In this document: piece after piece, positions 46,924 to 57,614 of the stretch
Layout: every line of letters starts with the position of its first letter
Numbering within the stretch: the first letter of the stretch is position 1
DNA from: Candidatus Tisiphia endosymbiont of Beris chalybata
GTDB lineage: Bacteria; Pseudomonadota; Alphaproteobacteria; Rickettsiales; Rickettsiaceae
Direction of reading: 5' to 3'
NCBI RefSeq assembly: GCF_964026555.1
Contig: NZ_OZ032159.1
Span: 310,001 to 374,000 of the forward strand
DNA length: 64,000 nucleotides
Made by a program: the position numbers and the translations under genes
The notes under the pieces: model-generated
Database searches by the model: none
Told to the model about the DNA's origin: nothing
Seen by the model: only the letters and a program-made list of their open reading frames with translations

Positions 46924-48423
46924 CTATCTATGCATTTTACCTGACCTTGTGTAAGTAAAATTTATATCCTGCACCCCTCGCTCTATAGAAGCTGCGACTC
47001 GCAATGTATCATATTCATTTAGAGGTTTACCTATTACTTGCATACCAAGCGGTAATCCGCGCGCCGATAAGCTCACTGGTACAGAACAGCATGGCAGGCC
47101 TGCAAGGCTAGGCGGAATAGTAAATAAATCATTTAAATACATTGTCACCGGGTTATCTTGTTTTGTCCCTAAATCAAAAGCTTCAGTGGGAGTGGTGGGT
47201 AAAATTATTGCTTCCACTTCTTTAAAAGCTTTCTTAAAATCATCAGCGATCAAATAGCGTATTTTTTGCGCTTTTAAATAATAGTCATTTATAAATGAGG
47301 AGGAAAGCAAATATGTACCGATCATAATACGTCTTTTAACTTCCGCGCCAAAACCAGTGGTTCTAATTTTTTCATACATTTGATCAATAGATGTAGCCTC
47401 GCCCTCTATCTGAAGCCCATATCTTATACCATCATATCTTGATAAATTCGAGGAAGTTTCGGCAGGTGCTATAACATAATAAGCAGCTAAAGCATATTTA
47501 GAATAGGGCAGGGAGATATCCTTAATCTCTGCTCCCTCATTTTTCAAAATATCAATAGTTTTGTTCCACATTCTCAGAATATCTGGATGCACTCCCTCTT
47601 GCTGCATGAGATCCAAAGGAATACCTATTTTTGTTCCTTTTATACTTTTTTGGCAAGCAGATTGTAATTCTGGTACTGCAGAATTAATAGAAGTGGAATC
47701 TTTCTCGTCAAACCCCATCATTACCTGTAACATTAACGCAGCATCTTCTACCGTTCTAGTTAATATTCCCGCATGATCAAGAGAGCTAGCAAAAGCTATC
47801 ATCCCATACCTAGAGCACCGCCCATAGGTTGGCTTAAATCCTACAATTCCTGTATAACTAGCTGGTTGACGTACCGATCCCCCCGTATCGCTACCTAGGG
47901 CAGCCATAGCTAAAAACGCGCTAACGGCCGCTGAGGATCCCCCAGATGAGCCCCCAGGTACCAACGGAGTGGAGGGAGCATCTATCGCCTTCCAAGGGCT
48001 AATAACAGGCCCAAAATAACTAGTAATATTAGCTGAGCCCATAGCGAACTCATCCATATTAGCTTTCCCTAGAATTACTGTACCATTATTTTGAATTCTA
48101 TGACTCACAGTAGATTCATAAGTTGGAATAAAATTACTAAGCATTTTGGAGCCAGCAGTGGTTAATATCCCTTTTGTACAAAACAAATCTTTTATAGCTA
48201 CAGGAATACCTTCTAATGGTCTTGCAGTACCATTAAGATAATTTTGATCAGAACTTTTAGCTTGCTCTAGCGCTATATCGATTGTTTCAGTAATATAGGC
48301 ATTTAATTCTTTTTGCTTGAGCATCTCATCAATATGGGCCTGCGTCAACTCAGTAGAGGTAACTTCTTTGCTCTTTAAAGCTTTGAGAGCTTGGGCTATA
48401 GTTAATTTGTTTATTTCGCGCAT
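46924..48423 (-). CDS. gatA: Asp/Glu-tRNA amidotransferase subunit A
   Basis: 499 residues, an amidase-signature enzyme that releases ammonia from glutamine for GatB. The Ser-cisSer-Lys triad is visible: Lys in VAIKDLFC, the paired Ser in [14 protein letters not shown] and the Ser of [12 protein letters not shown]. The length is usual. gatC lies 13 bp upstream, so gatC-gatA is one operon. It ends near the palindromic element at 46869. Confidence 0.95.
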   Translation of the reverse strand: MREINKLTIAQALKALKSKEVTSTELTQAHIDEMLKQKELNAYITETIDIALEQAKSSDQNYLNGTARPLEGIPVAIKDLFCTKGILTTAGSKMLSNFIPTYESTVSHRIQNNGTVILGKANMDEFAMGSANITSYFGPVISPWKAIDAPSTPLVPGGSSGGSSAAVSAFLAMAALGSDTGGSVRQPASYTGIVGFKPTYGRCSRYGMIAFASSLDHAGILTRTVEDAALMLQVMMGFDEKDSTSINSAVPELQSACQKSIKGTKIGIPLDLMQQEGVHPDILRMWNKTIDILKNEGAEIKDISLPYSKYALAAYYVIAPAETSSNLSRYDGIRYGLQIEGEATSIDQMYEKIRTTGFGAEVKRRIMIGTYLLSSSFINDYYLKAQKIRYLIADDFKKAFKEVEAIILPTTPTEAFDLGTKQDNPVTMYLNDLFTIPPSLAGLPCCSVPVSLSARGLPLGMQVIGKPLNEYDTLRVAASIERGVQDINFTYTRSGKMHR

Positions 48424-48436
48424 ATACTAATATATT

Positions 48437-48739
48437 TTACTCCACTACTTTTGGTACTATATAACACTTCATTTTTCGTACAATGTTACCTTGTGCTTCA
48501 GGAAGATTAGCAAATAATTGCTCAGAAATATCCTCCGACACTATCTCATCCTTCCGCATTCGTTGCTCCATATCACAAACTGAGCTTAATGGTTGAACAT
48601 TATCGCAGTCTATTTCTTTAAACACGTCGATCATCTGCATGATATTAGACAACTGGTTAGCATAAGTGTCTAATTCTTCTTGAGTTAACTTAAATTTTGC
48701 TAACTTTGCTATTTTTTTTAATTCTTCATCTGTAATCAT
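48437..48739 (-). CDS. gatC: Asp/Glu-tRNA amidotransferase subunit C
   Basis: 100 residues, the small belt subunit that wraps GatA and GatB. Typical features are the start ITDEELKKIAKLAKFKL, the segment DTYANQLSNIMQMIDVFKEID, VQPLSSV, and RMRKDE near residue 60. It begins the gatC-gatA pair and lies 128 bp after frr. Confidence 0.92.
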   Translation of the reverse strand: MITDEELKKIAKLAKFKLTQEELDTYANQLSNIMQMIDVFKEIDCDNVQPLSSVCDMEQRMRKDEIVSEDISEQLFANLPEAQGNIVRKMKCYIVPKVVE

Positions 48740-48867
48740 TGAATATTGCCTGAAAATATAAAAACTGTCACTCGTACTCCTCTAAGAGAAATCAAAGAAT
48801 TCGTGCACATTAGATCATTGCTCATTGCCACTTCTAAAAGCCGCATGGTATTGGGGTGTCTTTCATT

Positions 48868-49425
48868 TCAAATAGTCAATATCTCCTGTTCTTTTTGTTT
48901 AACTTGTAAATCTATTTTATTAGAATATTCGTCAGTTAATTTTTGTATTTCTTCGGACAGGTGATGGTGATCATCTTTGGTAATAGTATTATCTTTTTCT
49001 AACTTTTTTAATTCCTCATTTCCATCTCTTCTAATATTGCGCAAAGCAATTTTAGCATTTTCGCCATATTTGTAGGCAAATTTTACTAATTCTTTACGTC
49101 GTTGCTCAGTAAGAAGAGGAACAGTAATTCTAATTAATTGCCCATCCGAGGCAGGAGTGAGACCTAGATTGGCCTCAACAATAGATTTTTCTACTGCTTT
49201 TACCATAGTTTTATCCCATACTTGTATTGCAAGAGTTCTAGCATCAGGGGTGGAAAGGCTAGCTACTTGCGCCAAAGGCATTTTGCTCCCATATGCTTCT
49301 ACTTGTATAGGGTCAAGTAAGTTAATAGAAGCTCTGCTGGTGCGTAAGCCTTGTAGCTCATGATCTAAAATTTTCATTGAGCTATCCATTTTTGATCTTA
49401 ACTCTTTAGATATGGTTTTGTCCAT
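48868..49425 (-). CDS. frr: Ribosome recycling factor
   Basis: 185 residues, the usual length. With EF-G it splits terminated ribosomes. Recognisable segments are [50 protein letters not shown] and [18 protein letters not shown]. It follows pyrH by 38 bp, the classical pyrH-frr order. Confidence 0.96.
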   Translation of the reverse strand: MDKTISKELRSKMDSSMKILDHELQGLRTSRASINLLDPIQVEAYGSKMPLAQVASLSTPDARTLAIQVWDKTMVKAVEKSIVEANLGLTPASDGQLIRITVPLLTEQRRKELVKFAYKYGENAKIALRNIRRDGNEELKKLEKDNTITKDDHHHLSEEIQKLTDEYSNKIDLQVKQKEQEILTI

Positions 49426-49463
49426 AATTTTTCTCTCTTACTAGTGAACTAATAGTTAGCATA

Positions 49464-50180
49464 TTAACTTGCTTGAATTTTAGTATAATCTCCTTGCTCG
49501 CGCAGTACTCTTGCAAAATTACCTTTCTCTTTAATAGAAAATACCATGATTGGTAAGTTATTTTCCCTAGCCACAGCCACAGCCGCAATATCCATGACTT
49601 GTAAATTATTATTTAAAAGATTAGCATAACTTATAGTATCGTATTTAATAGCATTAGGATATTTAGCAGGATCCGCATCATATACCCCTTTTACCTTAGT
49701 GCCTTTTAGTAGTAAATCACAGTTCATTTCAATTGCACGTAACACACCTGCACTATCGGTAGTACAAAAGGGATTACCAGTTCCTCCAGCAAAGATTACT
49801 ACTCTTCCTTTTTCTATATGTCTTTTTGCTTTGCGACGTATATAAGGTTCACAAACACTCATCATAGGGATGGCAGATAAAACCCTAGTAAAAATTCCTA
49901 AACTCTCCATAATATTTTGTAAAGTCAAGGCATTTATTACTGTAGCCAGCATCCCAATATAATCGCCAGCGGCTCTTTCCATACCGAACTGAACATCGGT
50001 GCCCCGGTAGATATTACCCCCTCCTACCACAATTCCAACCTGTACACCAAGTTGGATTGCTTCTTTTATATCTTCAGCTATCCGGATAATTTCAGCATAT
50101 TCATGACCATATTGCTTATCTCCCATTAAGGCTTCGCCAGAAATTTTTAGTAACACTCGCTTATATTTAAGAGATGACAT
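49464..50180 (-). CDS. pyrH: Uridylate kinase
   Basis: 238 residues. The hexameric bacterial UMP kinase makes UDP. The N-terminus [16 protein letters not shown], the GGGNIYRG glycine loop, and [18 protein letters not shown] are diagnostic. It is followed by frr. The upstream sequence (50206-50226) carries CGACTTACACAGGAAGTCTA, a solo end of the repeat family at 46706-46869. Confidence 0.96.
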   Translation of the reverse strand: MSSLKYKRVLLKISGEALMGDKQYGHEYAEIIRIAEDIKEAIQLGVQVGIVVGGGNIYRGTDVQFGMERAAGDYIGMLATVINALTLQNIMESLGIFTRVLSAIPMMSVCEPYIRRKAKRHIEKGRVVIFAGGTGNPFCTTDSAGVLRAIEMNCDLLLKGTKVKGVYDADPAKYPNAIKYDTISYANLLNNNLQVMDIAAVAVARENNLPIMVFSIKEKGNFARVLREQGDYTKIQAS

Positions 50181-50403
50181 ATCTACTTTTACCTGTGACC
50201 ACTAGATCGACTTACACAGGAAGTCTAAGCGATAGGTTGGTCTTTACACTATAAGTACAAAAAACAAATTACTTGAAGTATAATTTTTGTCAAGTTTTCT
50301 TCTTACTTAAAGGGAATATAATAAAAAATTAGAGCTCACCTACATATAACATTGCCCTAATCATTACATAGCAACCTGCACAAAGGCTAGACTTCTTTCG
50401 AAA

Positions 50404-51471
50404 CTATACTTCCGACAGTTTTCGTGCTTCATCATCCGAAATTAATGCTTCAATAAATTCATCTAACTGTCCGTTTTTTACTACTTCCTCTATTTTATAG
50501 AGAGTTAGATTAATACGGTGGTCCGATACCCTTCCTTGGGGGAAATTATAGGTGCGAATTCTTTCAGAGCGATCCCCAGACCCAACTTGACCTTTACGCA
50601 CTTCTGCTCTCTCCATATCTTTTTTATGGCGCTCCGCTTCATAAACCCTAGAACGAAGAATTTTCATAGCTTTTGCTTTATTTTTATGCTGTGATTTTTC
50701 ATCTTGGAGAGCCACTACAATTCCAGTTGGGAGATGGGTAATCCTTACAGCGGACTCGGTAGTATTGACGTGCTGCCCTCCTGCGCCTGATGCCCGGTAG
50801 GTATCAATCCTCAAATCTTTATCATCAATTTTAATATCTACCTCCTGCGCTTCCGGTAATACTGCCACGGTAGCAGCAGAGGTATGTATCCTCCCACTAG
50901 ATTCCGTCTCTGGTACTCTTTGTACGCGGTGCACTCCTGATTCAAATTTAAGCTTAGAAAATACTGCTTTCCCTTTTATTAATGCTGAGGCTTCTTTATA
51001 CCCTCCAATTCCTGTATCGTTGATTGATAATATTTCAACCTTCCAATTTTTTAGCTCAGCGTATCTTAAATACATATTAAATAAGCTGGCCGCAAATAAT
51101 GCAGCTTCTTCTCCACCTGTACCCGCTCTAATTTCAATAATAGCATTTTTGGAGTCTGCGGCATCCTTAGGTAATAAGGATAATTTTACTGCTCGCTCAA
51201 GCTTAGGGATAAGATTTTCTAATTGACGTATTTCCTCATTTATCATATTTCCAGTATCATTATCAAGATCGGCTTCATTCAGCATCCCCTTAGTATCTTG
51301 AAGATCAGAAATAGCTCTATTATATTTAGTAATGGTTTCCACAATTTCTTCTAAATCTGCATATTCTTTGGAAGCTTTGATAAATTCTTCTCCAACTATC
51401 CCGCTAGCTAGTTTCTTGGATAGTTCCTGGTATTTATTGAGAATTTTTGTTAGATTATTAGAAAAGCTCAT
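50404..51471 (-). CDS. prfA: Peptide chain release factor 1
   Basis: 355 residues. It terminates translation at UAA and UAG. The catalytic GGQ lies in SGAGGQHVN and is the substrate of PrmC. The anticodon-like PxT motif reads PET, in [16 protein letters not shown] (PAT or PVT in many species). The length is normal. Upstream is pdhC, 64 bp away on the same strand. TAGACTTCTTTCGAAAC lies just after the stop and looks like a solo end of the class I repeat. Confidence 0.95.
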   Translation of the reverse strand: MSFSNNLTKILNKYQELSKKLASGIVGEEFIKASKEYADLEEIVETITKYNRAISDLQDTKGMLNEADLDNDTGNMINEEIRQLENLIPKLERAVKLSLLPKDAADSKNAIIEIRAGTGGEEAALFAASLFNMYLRYAELKNWKVEILSINDTGIGGYKEASALIKGKAVFSKLKFESGVHRVQRVPETESSGRIHTSAATVAVLPEAQEVDIKIDDKDLRIDTYRASGAGGQHVNTTESAVRITHLPTGIVVALQDEKSQHKNKAKAMKILRSRVYEAERHKKDMERAEVRKGQVGSGDRSERIRTYNFPQGRVSDHRINLTLYKIEEVVKNGQLDEFIEALISDDEARKLSEV

Positions 51472-51535
51472 ACTAATATGTTTTTGGATAAGGAAAATAG
51501 GATATAAAGGATAAAAGAAAACAGACCTAGTAGGC

Positions 51536-52801
51536 TTATATCAACATTAAAGCAGGGCTTTCTATAAATTTCTTAAATGCCGCTAAAAACTTGGCTCCTA
51601 TAGTACCATCAATCACCCTATGATCTGCGGATAAGGTAACATCCATGATAGTGGAAATTTGTATTTGATCATTTCTGACTACAGGGCGCTTGGTACTTGC
51701 CCCTACTGCTAAAATACAGCTCTGGGGGGGGTTAATAATGGCGCCGAAATTTTTAATATTATACATTCCGAGGTTAGAGACGCTAAAACTCCCTCCCTGA
51801 AATTCAGCAGGTGATAGTTTGTTGTCTCGCGCTTTTTGAATCAATGATTGTAATTCAAGGGCTAAAGATATAATATCCTTTTGATCTGCGTTCCTAACTA
51901 TTGGAGTGATCAAACCATTATCTATTGCAACAGCCACGGCTACATCTACGTTATTATAATAGCGGATAGCTGCCTCATCCCAGCTAGCATTTGCTTCAGG
52001 TATATGCTTCAAAGCGTTAGCTACTGCTAAAATAATAAAGTCATTAAGTGAAGTTTTAATATTTCTATCTTCCATCAAAGATTTATTGATATCCTCCCTC
52101 AAGTCAAGTAGCTTATCCATATTACACTCTATTGAAAGGTAGAAATGAGGGATAGTTAATTTAGAGTCAAGTAAACGCTTAGCAATAATCTTACGGATAT
52201 TATTATTGGGTAGTAACCTATATTCCTCATTATTTCTTTTTAAGTCTACAATTTGATTACTACTGGTTCTCCTGGAAGAATAAGAAATTATATCTTGTTT
52301 TATTATTCTGCCTTGAGGACCGCTACCTTGTAGTTTTGTAAGGTCTATATTTTCAAGAACTGCCAGTCTTTTAGCTAAAGGCGAGGCAAATACTCGAGAG
52401 GTCTGATTAATGGGGAAGGGAGGAGGAGGGTCAATCGCTATTACTTGCTCTGGTGTTATTAGTTTCCCTTGGTTTACTAGTTTAGTTTCTGCGCTTGGAA
52501 TTGTTAAAGGGGCGGAATTATTTTGGAGAATCAAATTATCTATTGCTGCGCTATCTTCTCCTTCCTCAAGTAGTACAGCTATCAGAGAATTTACTGGAAC
52601 ATTTTCTGTTCCCTGAGGGATAATAATTTTACTTAAAATCCCTTCTTCTACGGCTTCTATTTCCATAGTAGCTTTATCCGTCTCTATCTCGGCTATAATA
52701 TCCCCAGGAACAATTTTATCTCCTTCCTGTTTGAGCCACTTGGCAATATTCCCTTCTAGCATTGTAGGAGACAAGGCAGGCATTAAGATTTTTATTGGCA
52801 T
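51536..52801 (-). CDS. pdhC: Pyruvate dehydrogenase E2, dihydrolipoamide acetyltransferase
   Basis: 421 residues from ATG 52801 (an upstream TTG would add three residues). The lipoyl domain (1-75) has the lipoylated Lys in ETDKATME. A peripheral-subunit-binding domain follows at about 135-165 ([17 protein letters not shown]). The catalytic domain ends with [10 protein letters not shown], carrying the active-site His and Asp. It transfers the acetyl group to CoA in the pyruvate dehydrogenase complex. The E1 and E3 genes are not in the window. It follows infC by 16 bp, which suggests co-transcription. Confidence 0.93.
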   Translation of the reverse strand: MPIKILMPALSPTMLEGNIAKWLKQEGDKIVPGDIIAEIETDKATMEIEAVEEGILSKIIIPQGTENVPVNSLIAVLLEEGEDSAAIDNLILQNNSAPLTIPSAETKLVNQGKLITPEQVIAIDPPPPFPINQTSRVFASPLAKRLAVLENIDLTKLQGSGPQGRIIKQDIISYSSRRTSSNQIVDLKRNNEEYRLLPNNNIRKIIAKRLLDSKLTIPHFYLSIECNMDKLLDLREDINKSLMEDRNIKTSLNDFIILAVANALKHIPEANASWDEAAIRYYNNVDVAVAVAIDNGLITPIVRNADQKDIISLALELQSLIQKARDNKLSPAEFQGGSFSVSNLGMYNIKNFGAIINPPQSCILAVGASTKRPVVRNDQIQISTIMDVTLSADHRVIDGTIGAKFLAAFKKFIESPALMLI

Positions 52802-52817
52802 AAGTATCAATTCTTAT

Positions 52818-53354
52818 TTAGTGAGTTTTTAAGGGATCAGGGCTGACTAGCATTGTTATCTGCTTACCTTCCATTTTAGGTGCTGAATCTATTTTAGCAA
52901 TACCCTCAAGATCTAGGGTTATACGAGCAAATAGTTTCATGCCAATATCATTATGGATAATTTCTCTACCTTTAAACCATAAAGAAATTTTTACTTTATC
53001 TCCTTCTTTTAAAAAATCCTTTATTTTCCGAAGTTTTATTTCAAAATCACCTTGGCTGATATTTGGCTTAAACTTCATTTCCTTCAGAACAATTGCTTTT
53101 TGTTTTTTCTTAGCATCATGAATACGCTTTTTATTTTCATATTTATATTTACCAAAATCTAAGATTTTACATACGGGTGGTTCCGCATTTGGAGAAATTT
53201 CTACTAAATCTAAATTAGCTTTTTCTGCGCGCTCTAAAGCGTCTCTAATGCTAACGATTCCAAGCATTTCACCATTTTCATCGACTAAACGAACTTGACT
53301 AGCCCTAATTTCCCTGTTAGCCTTCGGAAAATTACTGCTTTTAACTCCAAAAAT
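52818..53354 (-). CDS. infC: Translation initiation factor IF-3, ATT start
   Basis: 178 residues when started at ATT 53354, close to the E. coli length. The conserved N-terminal domain ([23 protein letters not shown]) lies upstream of the first ATG (53267), so that ATG cannot be the start. No ATG, GTG or TTG occurs in frame before the domain. ATT is preceded by AAGGAG (53362-53367) at 7 bases. An AUU start for infC is known in E. coli, where IF-3 represses its own translation by rejecting non-AUG starts. The same autoregulation is inferred here. pdhC follows 16 bp after the stop. Confidence 0.93.
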   Translation of the reverse strand: MFGVKSSNFPKANREIRASQVRLVDENGEMLGIVSIRDALERAEKANLDLVEISPNAEPPVCKILDFGKYKYENKKRIHDAKKKQKAIVLKEMKFKPNISQGDFEIKLRKIKDFLKEGDKVKISLWFKGREIIHNDIGMKLFARITLDLEGIAKIDSAPKMEGKQITMLVSPDPLKTH

Positions 53355-53843
53355 AACACATCTCCTTAATTATTGTTAAATAAATTATACCTCTACTAGC
53401 TTCTGTAAGCATTTCTATATAATTAAGTAGATTTTTAAGTATTTTTACTCGCTAAGCTGCAGCGCACTAGGGATGCATGAGAATTCGAGAACGAAAATAA
53501 CAACGAAATCGACCATTAGATAGAAAGGTTTATAGAACCTAATTTCTAAGAGATATATCCCTCAAAATTTATGCAATTTAACTTACTGAGAATCTAATGG
53601 ATTATTATAAAAATTACAAGTAAATCTCTACTTAAGTCTTACTTATTCCCCTTAATTCATTATAAAAATAATTATTAGACTTCCTGCATAAGTCGAGCTA
53701 GTGGGTGAGTTTGTTAAACTTAGCTTAGGTTATGAGAACATTGCTATCTAATGGTCGATTTTGTCGTTATTTATATTCGCGAATTCTCATATATCCCTAG
53801 TGCACTGCAGCTTAGCAAGCGAAAATGCCTATAAATCTCCTCA
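53355..53843. repeat. Repeat-filled region between infC and rnc with a long inverted pair
   Basis: About 78 bases at 53446-53524 (GCTAAGCTGCAGCGCACTAG ... CGACCATTAGATAG) recur in reverse complement at 53745-53823 with several differences, giving a large stem around a 220-bp spacer. In the spacer, TTAGACTTCCTGCATAAGTC at 53672 is a solo end of the 46706-46869 family. No gene is supported. The region also contains the infC leader with its AAGGAG site. Confidence 0.7.
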
Positions 53844-54602
53844 TCACATTGAAATATTTACAGGACTTAGATTAATCATGTTAATTAATTTGCGTGCAGC
53901 TTCTTTTTCTGCGGCTTTCATAGTAGGCCCGGTACCGGTTTGATGATATTTCTGAATAGAGTGGTTAACATCATGTAATTCCACTGTTACTAAAACAGTA
54001 AAAATAGGGGAGTGGGGCAGGCCTTCTCTCTTTATTACTTCATATAAAGGCTTGCTAGTTCCCTTTTTTTGAACCAACTCCTGTAAAGTACTCTTAGAAT
54101 CATAACCAGTTAAATCAGTAATAGATAGAAACTCTTGCCACAACCCGTATAATATTTTTTTAGTGGTTTCAATGTTGCTATCAAGATAAATAGCGGCAAT
54201 TAACGCCTCCATAGCATTTTCTACATTGTTCAGATTATTCCTACCTCCCAAAATTTCTTCTCCATGAGTCATGATAATATAGTCGGATAAATTGAGTTTA
54301 GCGGCAATTTTGCATAGTAACTCTTTGGATACTAAGTAAGATCTAATTTTAGCTATTTTTCCTTCATCATAAGTAAGATGATTTTTAAACAGAATTTCTG
54401 TGATAAAAAAGTTAATTATCGAGTCACCCAATAATTCTAAACGTTCATAGTTTCTTTGGTCTCCATATTTAGAGATATGCTGTTTTAGGGAAGGGTGGCT
54501 TAATGCTTCAATTAATAAGTCGTTATTATTAAAGCTGTAAGCTAGCGTTTGTTGCAATTTCTTAGGGCTAGATATACTTCCACTATTCTTGGTGGTTATC
54601 AT
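53844..54602 (-). CDS. rnc: Ribonuclease III
   Basis: 252 residues. It cuts double-stranded RNA and processes rRNA precursors. The catalytic signature [16 protein letters not shown] (about 51-66) contains the metal-binding Glu and Asp. The second acidic site is in [17 protein letters not shown]-terminal double-stranded-RNA-binding domain ends with [16 protein letters not shown]. The start overlaps the stop of lepB by 4 bases, so the two are coupled. era, the common next gene, is absent. Confidence 0.95.
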   Translation of the reverse strand: MITTKNSGSISSPKKLQQTLAYSFNNNDLLIEALSHPSLKQHISKYGDQRNYERLELLGDSIINFFITEILFKNHLTYDEGKIAKIRSYLVSKELLCKIAAKLNLSDYIIMTHGEEILGGRNNLNNVENAMEALIAAIYLDSNIETTKKILYGLWQEFLSITDLTGYDSKSTLQELVQKKGTSKPLYEVIKREGLPHSPIFTVLVTVELHDVNHSIQKYHQTGTGPTMKAAEKEAARKLINMINLSPVNISM

Positions 54603-55423
54603 TTTAGTGAATCAGTCCTAGCAGCCATTTGGGATGCTCCAGATAGAGGCTTAAATAACCGGTTAAGTCTTATGGAAGTAATCCACGGGACAACGCGCAT
54701 CCACGTTTTAATATCAAATATTTGGTCTATTAATGGTACCTCATCTTTCCATAATTTTTCTTGGGTAGAAAATATAATAAAGCGCGCTTTAGCAATACAA
54801 TTTTCAAATGGTACATATCCTAGATCCATTCTACTATCCCGAGACTCATCTCTGTTATCGCCAAGAAAAAAATATTTTCCCTCTGGTACTTCAAAGCTAC
54901 TGTCTTCTGTTACTACTGCTTCTGGGAACTTTTGTAATTGATAGGTAATGTAACTTACCCCATTGGGTAAGGTTTCTTTAAATTTTTTATAAACTTTTCC
55001 AGACTCGCTAGTATATATCCCGCTTGCTGTCCGTTCTACAGCTTTGCCATTTACATATAGTAAATCATTAATTATTTGTACTTTATCTCCAGGCAAACCA
55101 ATTAACCTTTTAATATAACGTATACCCATATTATTAGGAGGACGGAAAACAATTATGTCTCCCCTTTGAGGGTCAGCTTTAAATATTCGCCCACTAAAAA
55201 TATTAGGGCTAAATGGGAAAGAATATCTACTATAACCGTAAGAATATTTGGTAGAAAAAATATAGTCATTTTCTAATATGGTAGGTTTCATAGAGCCGGA
55301 AGGCACAAAAAAGAGCTCCATAACAAAAGTTCTAACCAATAAGGCTAACAATATTACTAAAATTAAAGAGAATAAATTCGGAATTTGAGTATTTTGGTCG
55401 GGTATTATATTAGTCTTATTCAT
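54599..55423 (-). CDS. lepB: Signal peptidase I
   Basis: 274 residues, membrane-anchored (hydrophobic helix about 17-38). The catalytic Ser44 is in PSGSMKPT and the general-base Lys105 in [25 protein letters not shown] is the conserved box E. It removes signal peptides from exported proteins. The gene lies between tolA (16 bp upstream) and rnc (overlapping), so a tolQ-tolR-tolA-lepB-rnc operon is likely. Confidence 0.95.
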   Translation of the reverse strand: MNKTNIIPDQNTQIPNLFSLILVILLALLVRTFVMELFFVPSGSMKPTILENDYIFSTKYSYGYSRYSFPFSPNIFSGRIFKADPQRGDIIVFRPPNNMGIRYIKRLIGLPGDKVQIINDLLYVNGKAVERTASGIYTSESGKVYKKFKETLPNGVSYITYQLQKFPEAVVTEDSSFEVPEGKYFFLGDNRDESRDSRMDLGYVPFENCIAKARFIIFSTQEKLWKDEVPLIDQIFDIKTWMRVVPWITSIRLNRLFKPLSGASQMAARTDSLK

Positions 55424-55439
55424 ATTATATAATTAATCT

Positions 55440-56363
55440 TTATCTTATTATTTTACTAGGGTTGAAATCAAAATTAAACTCTTTCCATATATTATAACGC
55501 TTTGGGTCTAAGTTGTTGATAGGGCTTGCCTTCCATACAGCTCGTACAGCACTATCTGATAGAGCATTACAAGCATTATGGGGTATTGTAGGGCATATAG
55601 CTTCTTTTACTGTTACTTCTGTAATGCTACCATCTTGGTTAAATGCTATATATAAAATCACCCGTGCTTGTTCAATATTTTGTACTCCAATAGGAATATT
55701 CCAATGTTTTTCAATTTGTTGCTTTATTAAAGATATTTCACTAATCGATAATGACAAATTAGCATCATATGGGCCTTTTGAGTCATGGGCCTCTAACTTT
55801 TCTTTTGGCCTTGCTTTATTAGCCGTCTTAGAATTGCTCCCTTCAGAGGATTGTTCTAAATTTTTCAGTAATGAATCTAGCTCAGTTTGATCAAGAGTTT
55901 TCTTTTTAGCGGCAATTTGTTTCTTTTCTACAGGTTGTTCTTCTGGTGTAGGTTCAGGCTTCTTTTCTTCTACTGGTTTAGGTTTGCTTTCTTTTACTGG
56001 CTCAGGTTTTTCTTCTGGTGTAGGTTCAGGCTTTTTTTCTGCTACTGGCTCAGGCTTCTTATCTTTTACTAGTTCAGGTTTTTCTTCTGGTGTAGGCTCA
56101 GGCTTCTTTTCCTCTACTGGTTCAGCTTTACTTTGAACAACTTTTTTAGCTACTTCATTTTCTAAAGCTTTATAATTTTGCTTGATTTTATTAGGTACGT
56201 TCGCTTTGCTACTTATTGGTAACATCTCAAAAACTATTACTTGTTCTTCAGGGACCTTAGGGAATAAGAGAGGTAGACCGAATAAAAAGAAATATATTAT
56301 TAGCAAATGTATTATAATAGAAGCAATAAAAGCAATAGAAAAAGTATCAATATTATTTTTCAT
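55440..56363 (-). CDS. tolA: TolA-like envelope protein with Pro-Glu repeats
   Basis: 307 residues. A single membrane helix near residues 10-32 is followed by a long periplasmic stalk. The stalk contains at least five tandem units of the type PEPTPEEKPEPV (about 80-150) in place of the Ala/Lys helix of E. coli TolA. A C-terminal domain follows (LSISEISLIKQQIEKHWNIP, then SITEVTVKEA and the PFRM-like end). It links inner and outer membranes with TolQ, TolR, TolB and Pal during division. It overlaps tolR by 11 bases. TolB and Pal are not in the window. Confidence 0.85.
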   Translation of the reverse strand: MKNNIDTFSIAFIASIIIHLLIIYFFLFGLPLLFPKVPEEQVIVFEMLPISSKANVPNKIKQNYKALENEVAKKVVQSKAEPVEEKKPEPTPEEKPELVKDKKPEPVAEKKPEPTPEEKPEPVKESKPKPVEEKKPEPTPEEQPVEKKQIAAKKKTLDQTELDSLLKNLEQSSEGSNSKTANKARPKEKLEAHDSKGPYDANLSLSISEISLIKQQIEKHWNIPIGVQNIEQARVILYIAFNQDGSITEVTVKEAICPTIPHNACNALSDSAVRAVWKASPINNLDPKRYNIWKEFNFDFNPSKIIR

Positions 56364-56787
56364 TAGATTTAATATTTGAAATCAGTGCTACTTTGGTAAA
56401 GCCTGCCGCATGAATTTCAGCTACTATCTCCACTACTTCACCATATGACACGTTTTTATCGCCGCGCACAAAAATTCTAGTGTCTTTTTTTTCCTTAGTA
56501 ATATTAGAAAGTTTATTAGCTAAATTTTGTCTGCTAATTTTACTTTCTAATAAATATAATTCCCCCTTATTATTAATACTAATAACCAACGGTTCATCCT
56601 GCCCTGCAAGTGGGCTAGAAGTAGTACTAGGTAAATCAACATTAACACCTGATACTAACATGGGAGAGGTAATCATGAAAATAATCAGTAAAACTAACAT
56701 GACATCTACCAGGGGAGTAACGTTAATTTCACTCACTAAAGATTGCCTGGCTCTTTGATTATTTGGTTTTTGTAAACTAGAAGCCAT
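56353..56787 (-). CDS. tolR: TolR, Tol-Pal energy transducer
   Basis: 144 residues. The single membrane helix carries the essential Asp in VTPLVDVMLVLLIIFMIT (about 23-40). The rest is the small periplasmic ExbD/TolR domain ending near GFTKVALIS. It forms the proton-driven motor with TolQ. It overlaps tolQ by one base and tolA by 11, so the three are translated together. Confidence 0.95.
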   Translation of the reverse strand: MASSLQKPNNQRARQSLVSEINVTPLVDVMLVLLIIFMITSPMLVSGVNVDLPSTTSSPLAGQDEPLVISINNKGELYLLESKISRQNLANKLSNITKEKKDTRIFVRGDKNVSYGEVVEIVAEIHAAGFTKVALISNIKSNEK

Positions 56788-57512
56788 TACATCTTCTCCT
56801 CATCTATCGCGCGAGTTAGGATAGAATTAAGCTCATTAATGAAATCATCTATTTTATTATGAATTTTAGTGATCTGCGCAGAAAGATAATTATAAAAAAT
56901 AACCGCCGGTATTGCAGCAAATAAGCCAATAGCAGTAGCAAGTAAAGCCTCCGCTATACCCGGAGCTACTACCGCAAGAGAAGTGTTTTTTGACGCTGCA
57001 ATGGATTGAAAACTATGCATAATCCCCCAAACAGTCCCGAATAAGCCGATAAAGGGGGTACTAGAAGCAGTAATTGCTAAGAAACTAAGATTTTGTTCTA
57101 ATCTTTCTATTTCACGGTTTTTGACTAAATACATAGATTGGATAATGCGTTCTTTATGGCTTATTTTAAGATTATCCGTTAGATTTTTTGAGTTTTGGCG
57201 TTTACATTCATTCATTGCTGCTATAAACACAGCAGCTAAAGGGTTATTGATAGCCCTCTTAACAGATTCATAGAGTTGATCTAGGAGTACCCCGGACCAG
57301 AAAGTAGCTTCAAAAGAGGCTATTCGCTTTTTTAAGTAAGATAAATTAATCAGCTTATCTATAATTACTGCCCATGCCCAAATAGAGGCAATTACTAAAA
57401 GTAATATCACTGATTTGCCTATAATATCCGCAGATGATACAAGAGAAAGAATTGATGAATTGCTTTGTGCGGTAATTTCTACAGCGTCATTGATATTATT
57501 AGAGGTAGTCAT
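56787..57512 (-). CDS. tolQ: TolQ, Tol-Pal proton channel subunit
   Basis: 241 residues with three membrane helices (about 30-52, 145-168, 180-205). The MotA/ExbB/TolQ block FIGLFGTVWGIMHSFQSIA and the following IAEALLATAIGLFAAIPAVIFYN are conserved. It begins the tolQ-tolR-tolA-lepB-rnc group. Confidence 0.96.
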   Translation of the reverse strand: MTTSNNINDAVEITAQSNSSILSLVSSADIIGKSVILLLVIASIWAWAVIIDKLINLSYLKKRIASFEATFWSGVLLDQLYESVKRAINNPLAAVFIAAMNECKRQNSKNLTDNLKISHKERIIQSMYLVKNREIERLEQNLSFLAITASSTPFIGLFGTVWGIMHSFQSIAASKNTSLAVVAPGIAEALLATAIGLFAAIPAVIFYNYLSAQITKIHNKIDDFINELNSILTRAIDEEKM

Positions 57513-57541
57513 GCAGATAATTAACTAAAGTTATACAATGT

Positions 57542-57573
57542 ATTATATCTAGCATTAATTATTATTTTTGCAA
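57542..57573 (-). promoter_or_regulatory. Possible promoter of the tol operon
   Basis: Read on the minus strand, TATAAT (57542-57547) is a perfect -10 box and TTGCAA (57568-57573) a fair -35 box. The 20-base spacer is longer than ideal. It lies 30 bp before the tolQ start. Confidence 0.4.
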
Positions 57574-57614
57574 GGGACTTATTGTATTATTTTCTTTTTT
57601 AGGATAGACCTCCT

